Below are positions 34,863 to 43,594 of a DNA stretch of 64,000 nt, piece after piece. Source of the stretch: Hufsiella ginkgonis (GTDB lineage Bacteria; Bacteroidota; Bacteroidia; Sphingobacteriales; Sphingobacteriaceae); contig NZ_WVHS01000002.1 in the NCBI RefSeq assembly GCF_009834915.1, positions 868,001 to 932,000 of the forward strand. Reading direction: 5' to 3'. Numbering within the stretch: position 1 is the first letter of the stretch; the number at the start of each line of letters is the position of its first letter. The position numbers and the translations under genes were made by a program. The notes beneath the pieces are model-generated. The model did no database searches and was not told the origin of the DNA. It was given only the letters and a program-made list of their open reading frames with translations.

Positions 34863-37325
34863 ATGACAAATCACCTATCAAACAGGCGTCAGCTGCCGAA
34901 ACACCATATTACGGACCTTTGGACTGTGCTGACAAGGTATGTCTATCACTGGCCGCTTTTCGTACTCGGCGCAGGGCTCTCTATTGCAGCGGGCATATTT
35001 TACCTGAAAATAACAAAGCCGGTATATGGGATCAGCGCTACGATCCTCGTGAAAGACGAAAAGAAATCGCCGCGGGAGAAATCTGCTTTACAAGAGCTGA
35101 ACCAGTCAAGCGCCCCCAATAACGCGGAAAGCGAAATCCAGATCATAAAGTCCAGGGGCCTGATTGCGGCAGTGGTAAACGACCTCCAGCTTTGGACGGT
35201 ATATACGAAAACAGAGGGAATGACCTCCCGGGATATTTACCAGGCAAAACCGTTCACGTTCACATTGCTTCATGAAGGCCGCGACCTGACCGGCCAAAAG
35301 CTAAGCGTAACGATCCTTGACGATAAACGGTTCGAATTTACCGATCCCGACGGTGCCCGGAAAACGGCAGCTTTCGGAAAAGAGGTTAGCAGTCATTTGG
35401 GACGATGGGCGATTGAACCGGCCCGAACATTACACAGCCATATTGGTTCGACCATAAATATAGCGTTTAACGACCCGGATAAAACCAGTAATGCTTACAT
35501 GAAAGCGCTGGATGTACATTTACTCGATAAACTTGCGCCGACTATTGGCTTGTTTATCAACGACGAAGTTCCGACAAGGGGTAAAGATGTGCTGAACCAT
35601 ATCATTAACCAGTACAATATCCTGACCGCGGCGGAGGAGAAACGCACCACCAAAAGCACTATCGATTTTATCGACAGCCGCCTGGCTTCGTTAACAGGCG
35701 AATTAAATAACGCAGAGAAAGAAGTAGAAGGCTTCAGAACGTCGGAAGGGTTAACCGATATCAATTCACAATCAAAAGTTTACCTGGAAAATGTGCAGAT
35801 GAATGATAGTAAGCTCAACGAGGTGAACGTACAGTTAAATGTACTTAGCGGTGTGGAGCAGTACGTTAATTCCAGCCCGGCTAATCAAAATGCACCGGCG
35901 ATGGTCGGCATTGCCGATCCTGCACTGAACAACCTGGTAGAAAAGCTGTCTCAACTACAACTCAAACGTGTTGCCCTGCTGGCTACTACGCCTGAAAAAA
36001 ACCCGGAGTTCATACCGATTAACGATCAGATCAGGGAGACCCGGGCAGGAATAAAGGAAAATATACAGGGTATAAAGTCCGGCCTGCTTAGTACCAAACG
36101 TGAGCTGCAGTCGTTCAACAACAAGTTCGAGTCGTCGATCAGGAATATACCGGGGCAGGAACGCCAGTTCGTTGGCATGAAACGCCAGCAGGCCATTAAG
36201 GAAAACCTCTACGTTTATTTATTACAAAAAAGAGAAGAAATGGCGCTGAGCTATGCCGGTACCGTTTCGGATGCCCGAATAGTGGATTATGCCAGCGTTG
36301 GCGACGTAGTTTGGCCGCGGCTGCCATTGGTAGGCGCGCTGGCGGTTATCTTCGGGCTTGGGCTACCGTTCCTGGTCATTTATTTCCGGCATTCCTTCAA
36401 CAGAAAAATCACCGGGCGAAATGAAATAGAAGAAGCGTTAGCAATACCGATCATCGGAGAGCTCTCTTACCAGGAAGCAGGCGGCAACATAGTCCTCACC
36501 AATGAAACAAACCCGATGATCAGCGAACAGTTCAGGTCGATACGCACTAACCTGCATTATTTACATCAGCAAAACACCGGCATATCCGTGAACCGCCATG
36601 AACGACTCGCCGATCATACCGGGATACCGGCCATGGCGGGTAGCGTTTCCCGCTGGCCGCTTGAAGAAGAAAGCTCCCCGGCCCCCCACGGGCGGGTTAC
36701 CCTGGTAACGTCGAGTGTTTCCAATGAAGGAAAAAGCTTCGTAAGTTCAAACCTGGCTGTCTCCATTGCGGCTTCGGGCAAAAAAACAGTGATCCTGGAA
36801 ATGGACCTGCGCAAGCCAAAAATTTCCGCGATGTTTAAACTCCCGTCACGTCACCCGGGAATTACCGACTTCCTCTCATCGGGACGACTGTCATCAGAAG
36901 ATATCACTCAGGCATCCGCTGTTGCTAACCTGGACGTTATAGGTTGTGGAGCGATCGCCGATAATCCTTCCGAATTATTAAGCAACGGCGGACTTGAGAA
37001 GCTGATCGACGATCTAAGGCCTATTTATGATGATATCATCATCGATACCCCGCCGATTCATCTAGTAACTGATGCTATGATCATAGCCATGGAAGCCAAT
37101 GTATCCTTATACCTCATCAGACAGGGTGTAACCGGCAAAAATGAGCTGGACTTTATCTCGGAAATACACGACGAGGATAAACTGCCCAATATGCGCATCG
37201 TGTTTAATGGGATCAATAAAGCTAAATACGGCTATGGTTACGGCTTTGATACCAGCTACTATTATACCGGAAAGACAAAACCGGCCTCACGCGCATCATT
37301 CAAAACATTTTTAAGCAGGTTTTAA
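34863..37325 (+). CDS. Polysaccharide copolymerase with tyrosine-kinase domain (Wzc type)
   Basis: This 820-residue inner-membrane protein has a Wzz domain with a first membrane helix near 30-52, long periplasmic coiled coils (about 250-460), a second helix near 490-510 (VGALAVIFGLGLPFLVIYF), then a cytosolic BY-kinase. Kinase motifs are Walker A SVSNEGKS (Lys624), Walker A' VILEMDLRKP, Walker B DDIIIDTPP, and a Tyr-rich tail (KYGYGYGFDTSYYYTG). It controls chain length and couples polymerisation to export. About 35 extra residues lie between the NLHYL helix and Walker A compared with usual relatives. The next gene begins immediately after its stop. Confidence 0.95.
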   Translation: MTNHLSNRRQLPKHHITDLWTVLTRYVYHWPLFVLGAGLSIAAGIFYLKITKPVYGISATILVKDEKKSPREKSALQELNQSSAPNNAESEIQIIKSRGLIAAVVNDLQLWTVYTKTEGMTSRDIYQAKPFTFTLLHEGRDLTGQKLSVTILDDKRFEFTDPDGARKTAAFGKEVSSHLGRWAIEPARTLHSHIGSTINIAFNDPDKTSNAYMKALDVHLLDKLAPTIGLFINDEVPTRGKDVLNHIINQYNILTAAEEKRTTKSTIDFIDSRLASLTGELNNAEKEVEGFRTSEGLTDINSQSKVYLENVQMNDSKLNEVNVQLNVLSGVEQYVNSSPANQNAPAMVGIADPALNNLVEKLSQLQLKRVALLATTPEKNPEFIPINDQIRETRAGIKENIQGIKSGLLSTKRELQSFNNKFESSIRNIPGQERQFVGMKRQQAIKENLYVYLLQKREEMALSYAGTVSDARIVDYASVGDVVWPRLPLVGALAVIFGLGLPFLVIYFRHSFNRKITGRNEIEEALAIPIIGELSYQEAGGNIVLTNETNPMISEQFRSIRTNLHYLHQQNTGISVNRHERLADHTGIPAMAGSVSRWPLEEESSPAPHGRVTLVTSSVSNEGKSFVSSNLAVSIAASGKKTVILEMDLRKPKISAMFKLPSRHPGITDFLSSGRLSSEDITQASAVANLDVIGCGAIADNPSELLSNGGLEKLIDDLRPIYDDIIIDTPPIHLVTDAMIIAMEANVSLYLIRQGVTGKNELDFISEIHDEDKLPNMRIVFNGINKAKYGYGYGFDTSYYYTGKTKPASRASFKTFLSRF

Positions 37326-38648
37326 ATGCCAGACAAGCTGATTATTATCATGGCAGGCATCGTATTGATCCTGTTTTTCCTCACTATTTTATATAAAGGG
37401 AGTTCAGTGCGAACCTGCCTGCTGTTTATTCTCTCTTTACTGCCGCTGATGAACCTGAAAATCACGCCCGAAGCATTGGGAGGGTTTAAAACGCTCGACG
37501 TTATTTGTCTTTATGCTTTTATCTTTCTTTTCAAAGACTTCACCACAATTAACCTCAGGAGCAGGAACAACGGCTATTTCGCGCTCTTTATGCTGTTCGG
37601 TATTGCTGTTTTGATTGGAGGTCTTATGTCCGAATTTCCCGGTAAAGCATTTTTGGGGCTGTTTAAGATCCTGCCCGTATTTGTTTTTGGAAGGTTCCTG
37701 GTCACAGAATGCCTGAAGGACCGCTTGTTCATCAACTACGTAATACGGGCGTTAAAGATCAGCTACCTGACTGCTTTAGGGTTCCTGATATTACAGGTAA
37801 TATTTGGCCTGAAGTTCACATTTTACCCTGAGCTGGGCCCGAATACGGTCGATACCGTGTTCCACATCATTCGTTACCCGGGTGTGTTTTACGATCCACA
37901 GGCCCATGGTCAATACCTCGCTATGGGCAGCTTCCTGTTCCTGTATGTCGAACAGCCTGCAGGCAGGAAGCGCGTGTTTACCAGTTATGCCATTTTTGCG
38001 CTGGCAGTAATTGCAATCGTTCTGGCCGGAAGCCGTGCGGCATTCGGCGGATTTGCCGCAGGCCTGCTCCTGGTGATCTTCATGGCCGGGAAACAGTTCC
38101 GCATCCTTGGAAGCGCGATGGTGGTAACCGGCCTGCTCGCCTACGTGCTGGTATCGTCGTATACCGGCGTGTTCGACCGGGCGAAAAACCTTTCAGACGA
38201 CTATCTGTTTCGCCAGTCCATTTGGAAAGAGGCTTTCCAGATATTTCAAAAACACCCTTACCTTGGCATTGGGTCGGGAAATTACCAGGACCATGTGATG
38301 ATCCACGCCCAGGGCCAGTACCTGGAGATAGAAGAAGGCAAGCTTGTCTATTTCGATCAGCCGGAAAATGGTTACTTAAAGATCCTTGTAGAGCTAGGGC
38401 TTGCCGGCTTCAGTATCTTCCTTGTTTTTATGTTGTTGCCGGCGGCCAGGGGCGTTATATATGCTGCAGCAGGCATTTTCGATAAGCGGATCGTGTTCCT
38501 CGTGGCTTCTCTGCTCAGTTGGATGGTAGCATTTAACACGGTTTATTCCATTTATGATACCCGGATCCTGCTGATGATGAGCAGTATGACCGCCCTTCTT
38601 ATCGCTTATCCGAAAAAATCCTTAATTAATTATGAACCAGATCATTAA
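37326..38648 (+). CDS. O-antigen ligase / Wzy-like polysaccharide polymerase
   Basis: This 440-residue protein has about 11-12 hydrophobic helices and the large periplasmic loop of the Wzy_C/O-antigen ligase family, with the signature FQKHPYLGIGSGNYQDHVM near 305-323 and a His-containing RYPGVFYDPQAHGQYLAMGS segment earlier. In a Wzx/Wzy locus such a protein joins repeat units on the periplasmic side. The ATG directly follows the upstream stop, and the 3' end overlaps the flippase start by 17 bp, indicating translational coupling. Confidence 0.88.
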   Translation: MPDKLIIIMAGIVLILFFLTILYKGSSVRTCLLFILSLLPLMNLKITPEALGGFKTLDVICLYAFIFLFKDFTTINLRSRNNGYFALFMLFGIAVLIGGLMSEFPGKAFLGLFKILPVFVFGRFLVTECLKDRLFINYVIRALKISYLTALGFLILQVIFGLKFTFYPELGPNTVDTVFHIIRYPGVFYDPQAHGQYLAMGSFLFLYVEQPAGRKRVFTSYAIFALAVIAIVLAGSRAAFGGFAAGLLLVIFMAGKQFRILGSAMVVTGLLAYVLVSSYTGVFDRAKNLSDDYLFRQSIWKEAFQIFQKHPYLGIGSGNYQDHVMIHAQGQYLEIEEGKLVYFDQPENGYLKILVELGLAGFSIFLVFMLLPAARGVIYAAAGIFDKRIVFLVASLLSWMVAFNTVYSIYDTRILLMMSSMTALLIAYPKKSLINYEPDH

Positions 38649-40101
38649 GACCGGTCAGAAATTTACCAGGTCAAAGCTGGTGAGCAATAGCGCCTGGGGC
38701 ATTGCGTCAAGTATGCTGCAAACGCTATTCATATGCCTCTTTTTCGCCATTATGGCGCGCAGCTACGATGCCGCAACCTTCGCTCAATTCCTTATAGCCT
38801 CAACCGTTTACCAATTATTGGCAGCTGTTGCTTCCATGGGCCTGGGGCAGTGGTTTATCAGGCAATACATTCGCGAAGATGATAAGATTGGCTTTACGGC
38901 ACGCTTCTTAAAGATGCAAACTGTGCTGGGCCTTTTATTTTACCTGGTGAATATTTGCCTGGCTTACCTGGTATACCCAGACGGGCAGGTCAGGATGCTT
39001 TGCCTGATTCTGGGTACCAACATTATTTTTGATAACTTTATAAATGCTATCCGTAGTTTAAATATTGTCGAATCAAGGCAGCGAACTACCGCGACCATCC
39101 TGGTGATTGATGGTTTTCTGAAGCTTTTGGCAGGAATTTTTGTACTAATCCTAGCTATTACGCCGGTGATGCTTGCCCTTTTAACCATCGTTGCCAGAAT
39201 AATAACGGCCGGATTATTCACAAGGATAGGATCAGCCGGTACGATTAGTTTAAGATCAATCTTCACTACCGCTATCTCAGTTAGAGACCTAAAAGAACTG
39301 ATCACTAAGAACTGGCAATTCGTGGTAATTGGCAGTATCTCTATTATCTACTGGAGAATAGGAAATCTTATTATCTCGAAAACGATGTCGCTCGCAGACG
39401 TTGCAGATTACGAGATCGCATTCCGGATCTTTTCAATAATGCAGATCCTCCCTGTAATAGCTTCAGCAACCATTTTCCCGCGGTTGGTTACGTATATCGC
39501 GGACAACGACCTCGCCGGGTTGAAAAAAATTTACCAGGCCATTTTCCGTGGCTACTCTTTATTTGCGATCGTGGCTTACGCATTTGTATATTCCTTCTCG
39601 AGCCTGGCCGTCCCGTTTGCGTTCGGGGATGGTTATCCTGGTGCCGGCAAGTGTCTGCAGCAAATGTCGCTTACCTTTTTGCTGATGCCGACAGTGCTGC
39701 TGCAAGCCAATTTACTGGTAGCCATGGGGCTCGAAAAACGGGATATGTGGTTCAACGTGGTAAGCCTGCTGGTTTACCTGGCGGGCTGTATTACCGGCCT
39801 CCTGTTTTTCAGCTCACTCGCGGTCATCAATTATGCCATCCTGTTCTCCTTCCTCGTCTTCCACCTTTCCCAGGATGCATTATTAATATCCAGGCGAATT
39901 ACCTCTTTTAAAAACTGCCTATGCTTTTACGGCGTACTGACGCTTTTCCTTTTCAGCTACTGGTTCGCCTCATCAATTGCAAACCCGTACCTGGTATTCT
40001 GTCTCCTTGCTGCCGGCATTGCTTGTGCGGCAGCATTACTAACTGTTTCACCATGGCGAAGTTTAAACCTCGCCAAGCCGGGTAAGCCCGTATTATCCTA
40101 A
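38632..40101 (+). CDS. Polysaccharide repeat-unit flippase (Wzx/MOP family)
   Basis: This is a 489-residue protein with about 12-14 membrane helices. The N-terminal part (LVSNSAWGIASSMLQTLFIC, MGLGQWFIRQYI) and the later block YWRIGNLIISKTMSLADVADYEIAFRIFSI are typical of polysaccharide-biosynthesis MOP flippases. It would move undecaprenyl-linked repeat units across the inner membrane. It begins inside the end of the polymerase gene and ends 4 bp before the GT2 gene. Confidence 0.9.
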   Translation: MNQIIKTGQKFTRSKLVSNSAWGIASSMLQTLFICLFFAIMARSYDAATFAQFLIASTVYQLLAAVASMGLGQWFIRQYIREDDKIGFTARFLKMQTVLGLLFYLVNICLAYLVYPDGQVRMLCLILGTNIIFDNFINAIRSLNIVESRQRTTATILVIDGFLKLLAGIFVLILAITPVMLALLTIVARIITAGLFTRIGSAGTISLRSIFTTAISVRDLKELITKNWQFVVIGSISIIYWRIGNLIISKTMSLADVADYEIAFRIFSIMQILPVIASATIFPRLVTYIADNDLAGLKKIYQAIFRGYSLFAIVAYAFVYSFSSLAVPFAFGDGYPGAGKCLQQMSLTFLLMPTVLLQANLLVAMGLEKRDMWFNVVSLLVYLAGCITGLLFFSSLAVINYAILFSFLVFHLSQDALLISRRITSFKNCLCFYGVLTLFLFSYWFASSIANPYLVFCLLAAGIACAAALLTVSPWRSLNLAKPGKPVLS

Positions 40102-40105
40102 AATT

Positions 40106-41101
40106 ATGGAATTTCCATTAGCGACAATCTCAATCATCGTTCCGGTTTACAATAAGCTGGAGTACCTGGACGACTGCATCCAATCGATACTCAATCAGTC
40201 GTTTAAAGATATCGAACTGATACTTGTAAATGATGGCTCAACAGATGGCAGCCAGACGAAATGCCGTGACTATGCAATGAATGACTCACGGATAGTCGTT
40301 GTAAACCAGCACAACCAGGGGGTTTCGGCCGCAAGGAATGCCGGGGTTTCCTGGTCATCAGGGCTGTATATCGGTTTCGTAGACGCCGATGATACCATTG
40401 AACCCGATATGTACGAGTTACTCCTGAAAAACTCCATGGCTTTTGACGCGGATATCTCTGTGTGCCGGATGAAGTTAATTTCCTTTAATAAAACGACAAG
40501 TCACCCTGAAACAACAGGAACGCTGGTTTTTAGTCATGACGAAGCCTTATCATCGTACTTCAAGGGAGAATTTGACCAAAGCGCCAACAATAAACTGTAC
40601 AAAGCAGCAATTGCCAGGCAGATCCAGTTCGAGGGCCATATTTATGAGGACATTCTTTATACCTGCCGCGCGTTTCTCGCCGCCGGGAAAACAGTGCTGG
40701 AAAATACGGTGAAATACAATTACATCGTCCGTGCGAATTCTGCCAGCATGACCAAATTTAACCTGGATTATATGGAAACCATTGCAGTGTCGGCTAAAAT
40801 GGTACAACTTGTTTCTGCCAGTAACAAGTGCTGTATTGCCGAAGCCAAATCATTTGATGTAATGGCAAATATTTCCCTGCTTAATCTATTACTGCTTACT
40901 AAAAAGAACACTTACGTCAGCCAGTATAATAAAGTGGTGGATAACCTCAAAGGTCATGCAACATTTATCCTGGAGGCGGCCTCCGTTCGAAAGAAACATA
41001 AGTATGCGTTTCAATTATTTTCGGTTTCGCCGGTCATCTATACCTGGGTAATGTATCTATACTGCTTTCTCACCCGATCTGACGTAGTGACCAGAAGCTA
41101 A
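40106..41101 (+). CDS. Glycosyltransferase family 2
   Basis: This 331-residue cytosolic enzyme has a GT-A fold: ISIIVPVYNKLEYLDDCIQS at the start, ELILVNDGSTDGS as the nucleotide-binding stretch, NQGVSAARNAG, and the metal-binding DADD near 96-99. A hydrophobic patch near the C-terminus (SPVIYTWVMYLYCFL) could attach to the membrane. It adds one sugar of the repeat unit; donor and acceptor are unknown. It is inside the synthesis operon. Confidence 0.92.
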   Translation: MEFPLATISIIVPVYNKLEYLDDCIQSILNQSFKDIELILVNDGSTDGSQTKCRDYAMNDSRIVVVNQHNQGVSAARNAGVSWSSGLYIGFVDADDTIEPDMYELLLKNSMAFDADISVCRMKLISFNKTTSHPETTGTLVFSHDEALSSYFKGEFDQSANNKLYKAAIARQIQFEGHIYEDILYTCRAFLAAGKTVLENTVKYNYIVRANSASMTKFNLDYMETIAVSAKMVQLVSASNKCCIAEAKSFDVMANISLLNLLLLTKKNTYVSQYNKVVDNLKGHATFILEAASVRKKHKYAFQLFSVSPVIYTWVMYLYCFLTRSDVVTRS

Positions 41102-41149
41102 ACAGGCCTCACCGCTCCATCATCCACCTATAAAAATCTAATCATCGCC

Positions 41150-41692
41150 ATGGTTATGGCAAAGTACGCCCTTTATTTTATGAATTTATTCGAATTTATT
41201 GTCCAGGACTGGCGTGTAAACCGGGGGAACACCAAGGGGAGGTTATTGCTGCTCCTGTTCCGCACCGCCAACTTTTGCTCCACCCGGAGGGCATATTATT
41301 ACCTGGGGTTTCCTTATCTCCTATTTTACCGTGTGCTCGTCGAATGGTTCTTTAGCGTAGAAATTCCCTGGAACGTTAAGATCGGCAAAAACCTGTCCCT
41401 GTTCCACGCGCAGGCGCTGGTGATGGCTGCGGATGTGGTCATCGGGGAGAACTGTACGCTGCGGCAAAGTACTACCATAGGCAATAAACAACTTCGAAAC
41501 GGGCTTGTAAGCTCATCGCCGGTCATCGGCAATCATGTGGATATCGGCAGTAATGTCTGCATCATCGGAAGCATTACCGTCGGGGATTATGTAAACATAG
41601 GCTGCGGAACGGTCGTGGTGAGAAACGTATCCGCGCATAGTACAGTAACCGGGTACGCCGGTACCGAAAGAAAATCAACCACCAATAGTTAA
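41150..41692 (+). CDS. Hexapeptide-repeat acetyltransferase (serine acetyltransferase-like)
   Basis: This 180-residue protein has an N-terminal helical part and a C-terminal left-handed beta-helix made of hexapeptide repeats (VMAADVVIGENCTLRQSTTI, PVIGNHVDIGSNVCIIGSIT, VGDYVNIGCGTVVVRNV). Homologs in capsule loci are usually annotated as serine O-acetyltransferases, but in this context many acetylate a sugar of the repeat unit. His in SLFHAQALV is the likely catalytic residue. It starts at 41150 or at the second Met, 41156. Confidence 0.85.
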   Translation: MVMAKYALYFMNLFEFIVQDWRVNRGNTKGRLLLLLFRTANFCSTRRAYYYLGFPYLLFYRVLVEWFFSVEIPWNVKIGKNLSLFHAQALVMAADVVIGENCTLRQSTTIGNKQLRNGLVSSSPVIGNHVDIGSNVCIIGSITVGDYVNIGCGTVVVRNVSAHSTVTGYAGTERKSTTNS

Positions 41693-41702
41693 AACATTAA
41701 TT

Positions 41703-42794
41703 ATGAACAAATTAAAAATTCTATTTAGCATGCCCAGTCAAACCCATGTGGAGATTGCGGTTGACGAGATCGAAGGCCTGAGAGATCACGGGTACGATTG
41801 TGATCAATTCCCGTTTGCGGCAAAAGACAGTAACGGATCCCAACTCAGCCGCATCCAAATGATCCTAAAAAATGCCTTTAACCTGGTAAAAGTGGCTTAC
41901 CGGTTTCAGCCCGACGTTATCTATTTGAATTCGCGCCTGGAAGTACTTCCAACTATACGCGACTTCCTCACCATTGTGATCTTTAAAGCCAGTTATCACA
42001 AAAAGGTCCGGTTTTTTTTGAAATCGCATGGCTCAGATCTCGAAGTCCTGGAAAGTAAAAACTTCCTGGTAAGTAAGATCACATTACCTTACCTGAGGAA
42101 AAACATTTCCGGGTGGTTATTCCTGTCGACCGAAGAACGCAACAAAGTCGCTAAAAACGGGTACTTATCCCCAAAGCGAATTTTCGTAACAAAGAATATC
42201 GTACGTACGAATCAATTCAAAATTGATAGCGGGTTCCGGACCAGGCTAAATATTCCGCTGGACCATAAAATCTTGCTTTTTAGCGGCCGCATTATCCGGG
42301 AGAAAGGGATATACGAGGTGATCGAGGCGTTCTCACAAATCGGCGAAGGTTATAAAACTACGTTGATTGTGGTTGGCGGCGGCGGCGAACTTGAAAACAT
42401 AAAAGGGCTCGCAAGCGTACTGGCGGCAGGCGACCGGGTAATTTTCACGGGATTTATTCCAGAACCCGAAGTAGTAGAATTCTACGCTAACAGCGACATC
42501 CTGGTTTTTCCCACCTACTTCCCGGAAGGATTTTCTATGGCACTGTTCAATTCCGTCGGTGCCGGTCTTGCGATCATTACCACACCAACCCGCGCCGCTA
42601 CCGACTTTCTGTCGGATCCGGAAAATTGCATCTGGGTGAAATCGCAGGATAGCGGCAGTGTCGCAAATGCCTTGAACACTTTGCTTGGCTCGGAAAAGCT
42701 CATGCGCACTATGAAAACAAATAATATAATGAAAGCCCGGCTTTTCAGCAAAGAGCAGGTGTCGTCAGAATTGTCAGAAATAATTGAATTGTAA
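41703..42794 (+). CDS. Glycosyltransferase family 4 (GT-B fold)
   Basis: This 363-residue enzyme has the GT4 C-terminal nucleotide-sugar domain: ILLFSGRIIREKGIYEVIEA near 190-210, LIVVGGGGELENIKGL, and the EX7E-type block FPTYFPEGFSMALFNSVGAG near 265-285, with Glu residues expected to bind donor phosphate/ribose. The N-terminal acceptor half is less conserved. It retains donor stereochemistry and adds another sugar in the repeat unit. It is in the operon between the acetyltransferase (10 bp) and the GT26 (20 bp). Confidence 0.9.
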   Translation: MNKLKILFSMPSQTHVEIAVDEIEGLRDHGYDCDQFPFAAKDSNGSQLSRIQMILKNAFNLVKVAYRFQPDVIYLNSRLEVLPTIRDFLTIVIFKASYHKKVRFFLKSHGSDLEVLESKNFLVSKITLPYLRKNISGWLFLSTEERNKVAKNGYLSPKRIFVTKNIVRTNQFKIDSGFRTRLNIPLDHKILLFSGRIIREKGIYEVIEAFSQIGEGYKTTLIVVGGGGELENIKGLASVLAAGDRVIFTGFIPEPEVVEFYANSDILVFPTYFPEGFSMALFNSVGAGLAIITTPTRAATDFLSDPENCIWVKSQDSGSVANALNTLLGSEKLMRTMKTNNIMKARLFSKEQVSSELSEIIEL

Positions 42795-42814
42795 CAAAAG
42801 GTAACGCACCTCAA

Positions 42815-43594
42815 ATGAACAACCAACGAAAGAATTTTTTGGATTATTCGGTTTTCACAAAAACCCTGAATAACCTGCCTTCGGGTAAAACGTTGCTGGT
42901 AAACACTATCAACCAATATTCGTATTGTATTGCACAGGCAAATTCCATCTTTAAAAAATCACTGCAGCACTCGGATATCTTGCTCCCCGACGGCATCGGG
43001 ATTGTAATGGCCATACGTTTTTTAACTGGTAAAGTGATAAAAAAAATCGCCGGAACAGATGTTCACGAACATATGCTCCGTCGGCTCAATGATCGATCCG
43101 GAAGCTGTTTTTACCTCGGAAGTACGAATGACACGTTAGCAAAGATCACCAGTAAGCTTTCAGCCGAATTTCCAAATATCCAGGTAGGATCCTATGCGCC
43201 GCCTTATAAAACAACTTTTAATAGCCACGACGATGCCGGCATGATCCGCGCAGTAAATACATTTAAGCCCGATGTACTATTCGTTGGCATGACGGCACCG
43301 AAACAGGAGATATGGGTGCATCTTCATAAAGAAAAGCTGGATACCAGGATTATTTGTACGATAGGCGCGGTATTTGATTTTTATGCCGGGACACTCACCC
43401 GTCCTGGTAAAGTATGGATCAGCCTGGGATTGGAATGGTTTATACGCCTTATAAAGGAACCCCGGCGCTTGAGTATGCGATACCTTTATTTCGGGCCGCA
43501 GTTCATATGGTTGATCCTGAAAGAAAAGTATTTACAGCTATCTTCCGGAAAAAAAGTTCCCGCTCGTAACAAAATTATTTATCGGGCGGACTAG
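42815..43594 (+). CDS. WecG/TagA/CpsF family glycosyltransferase (GT26)
   Basis: This 259-residue protein shows the GT26 hallmarks: DILLPDGIGIVMAIRFLTGK near 48-67 (catalytic-site Asp in PDGxG), FYLGSTNDTL, KPDVLFVGMTAPKQEIWVH and IGAVFDFYAGTLTRPGKVW followed by LGLEWFIRLIKEPRR. These enzymes add the second sugar (for example ManNAc or ManNAcA) to a polyprenol-linked first sugar. It is the last gene of the synthesis operon; its 3' end overlaps the convergent beta-helix gene by 20 bp. Confidence 0.92.
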   Translation: MNNQRKNFLDYSVFTKTLNNLPSGKTLLVNTINQYSYCIAQANSIFKKSLQHSDILLPDGIGIVMAIRFLTGKVIKKIAGTDVHEHMLRRLNDRSGSCFYLGSTNDTLAKITSKLSAEFPNIQVGSYAPPYKTTFNSHDDAGMIRAVNTFKPDVLFVGMTAPKQEIWVHLHKEKLDTRIICTIGAVFDFYAGTLTRPGKVWISLGLEWFIRLIKEPRRLSMRYLYFGPQFIWLILKEKYLQLSSGKKVPARNKIIYRAD

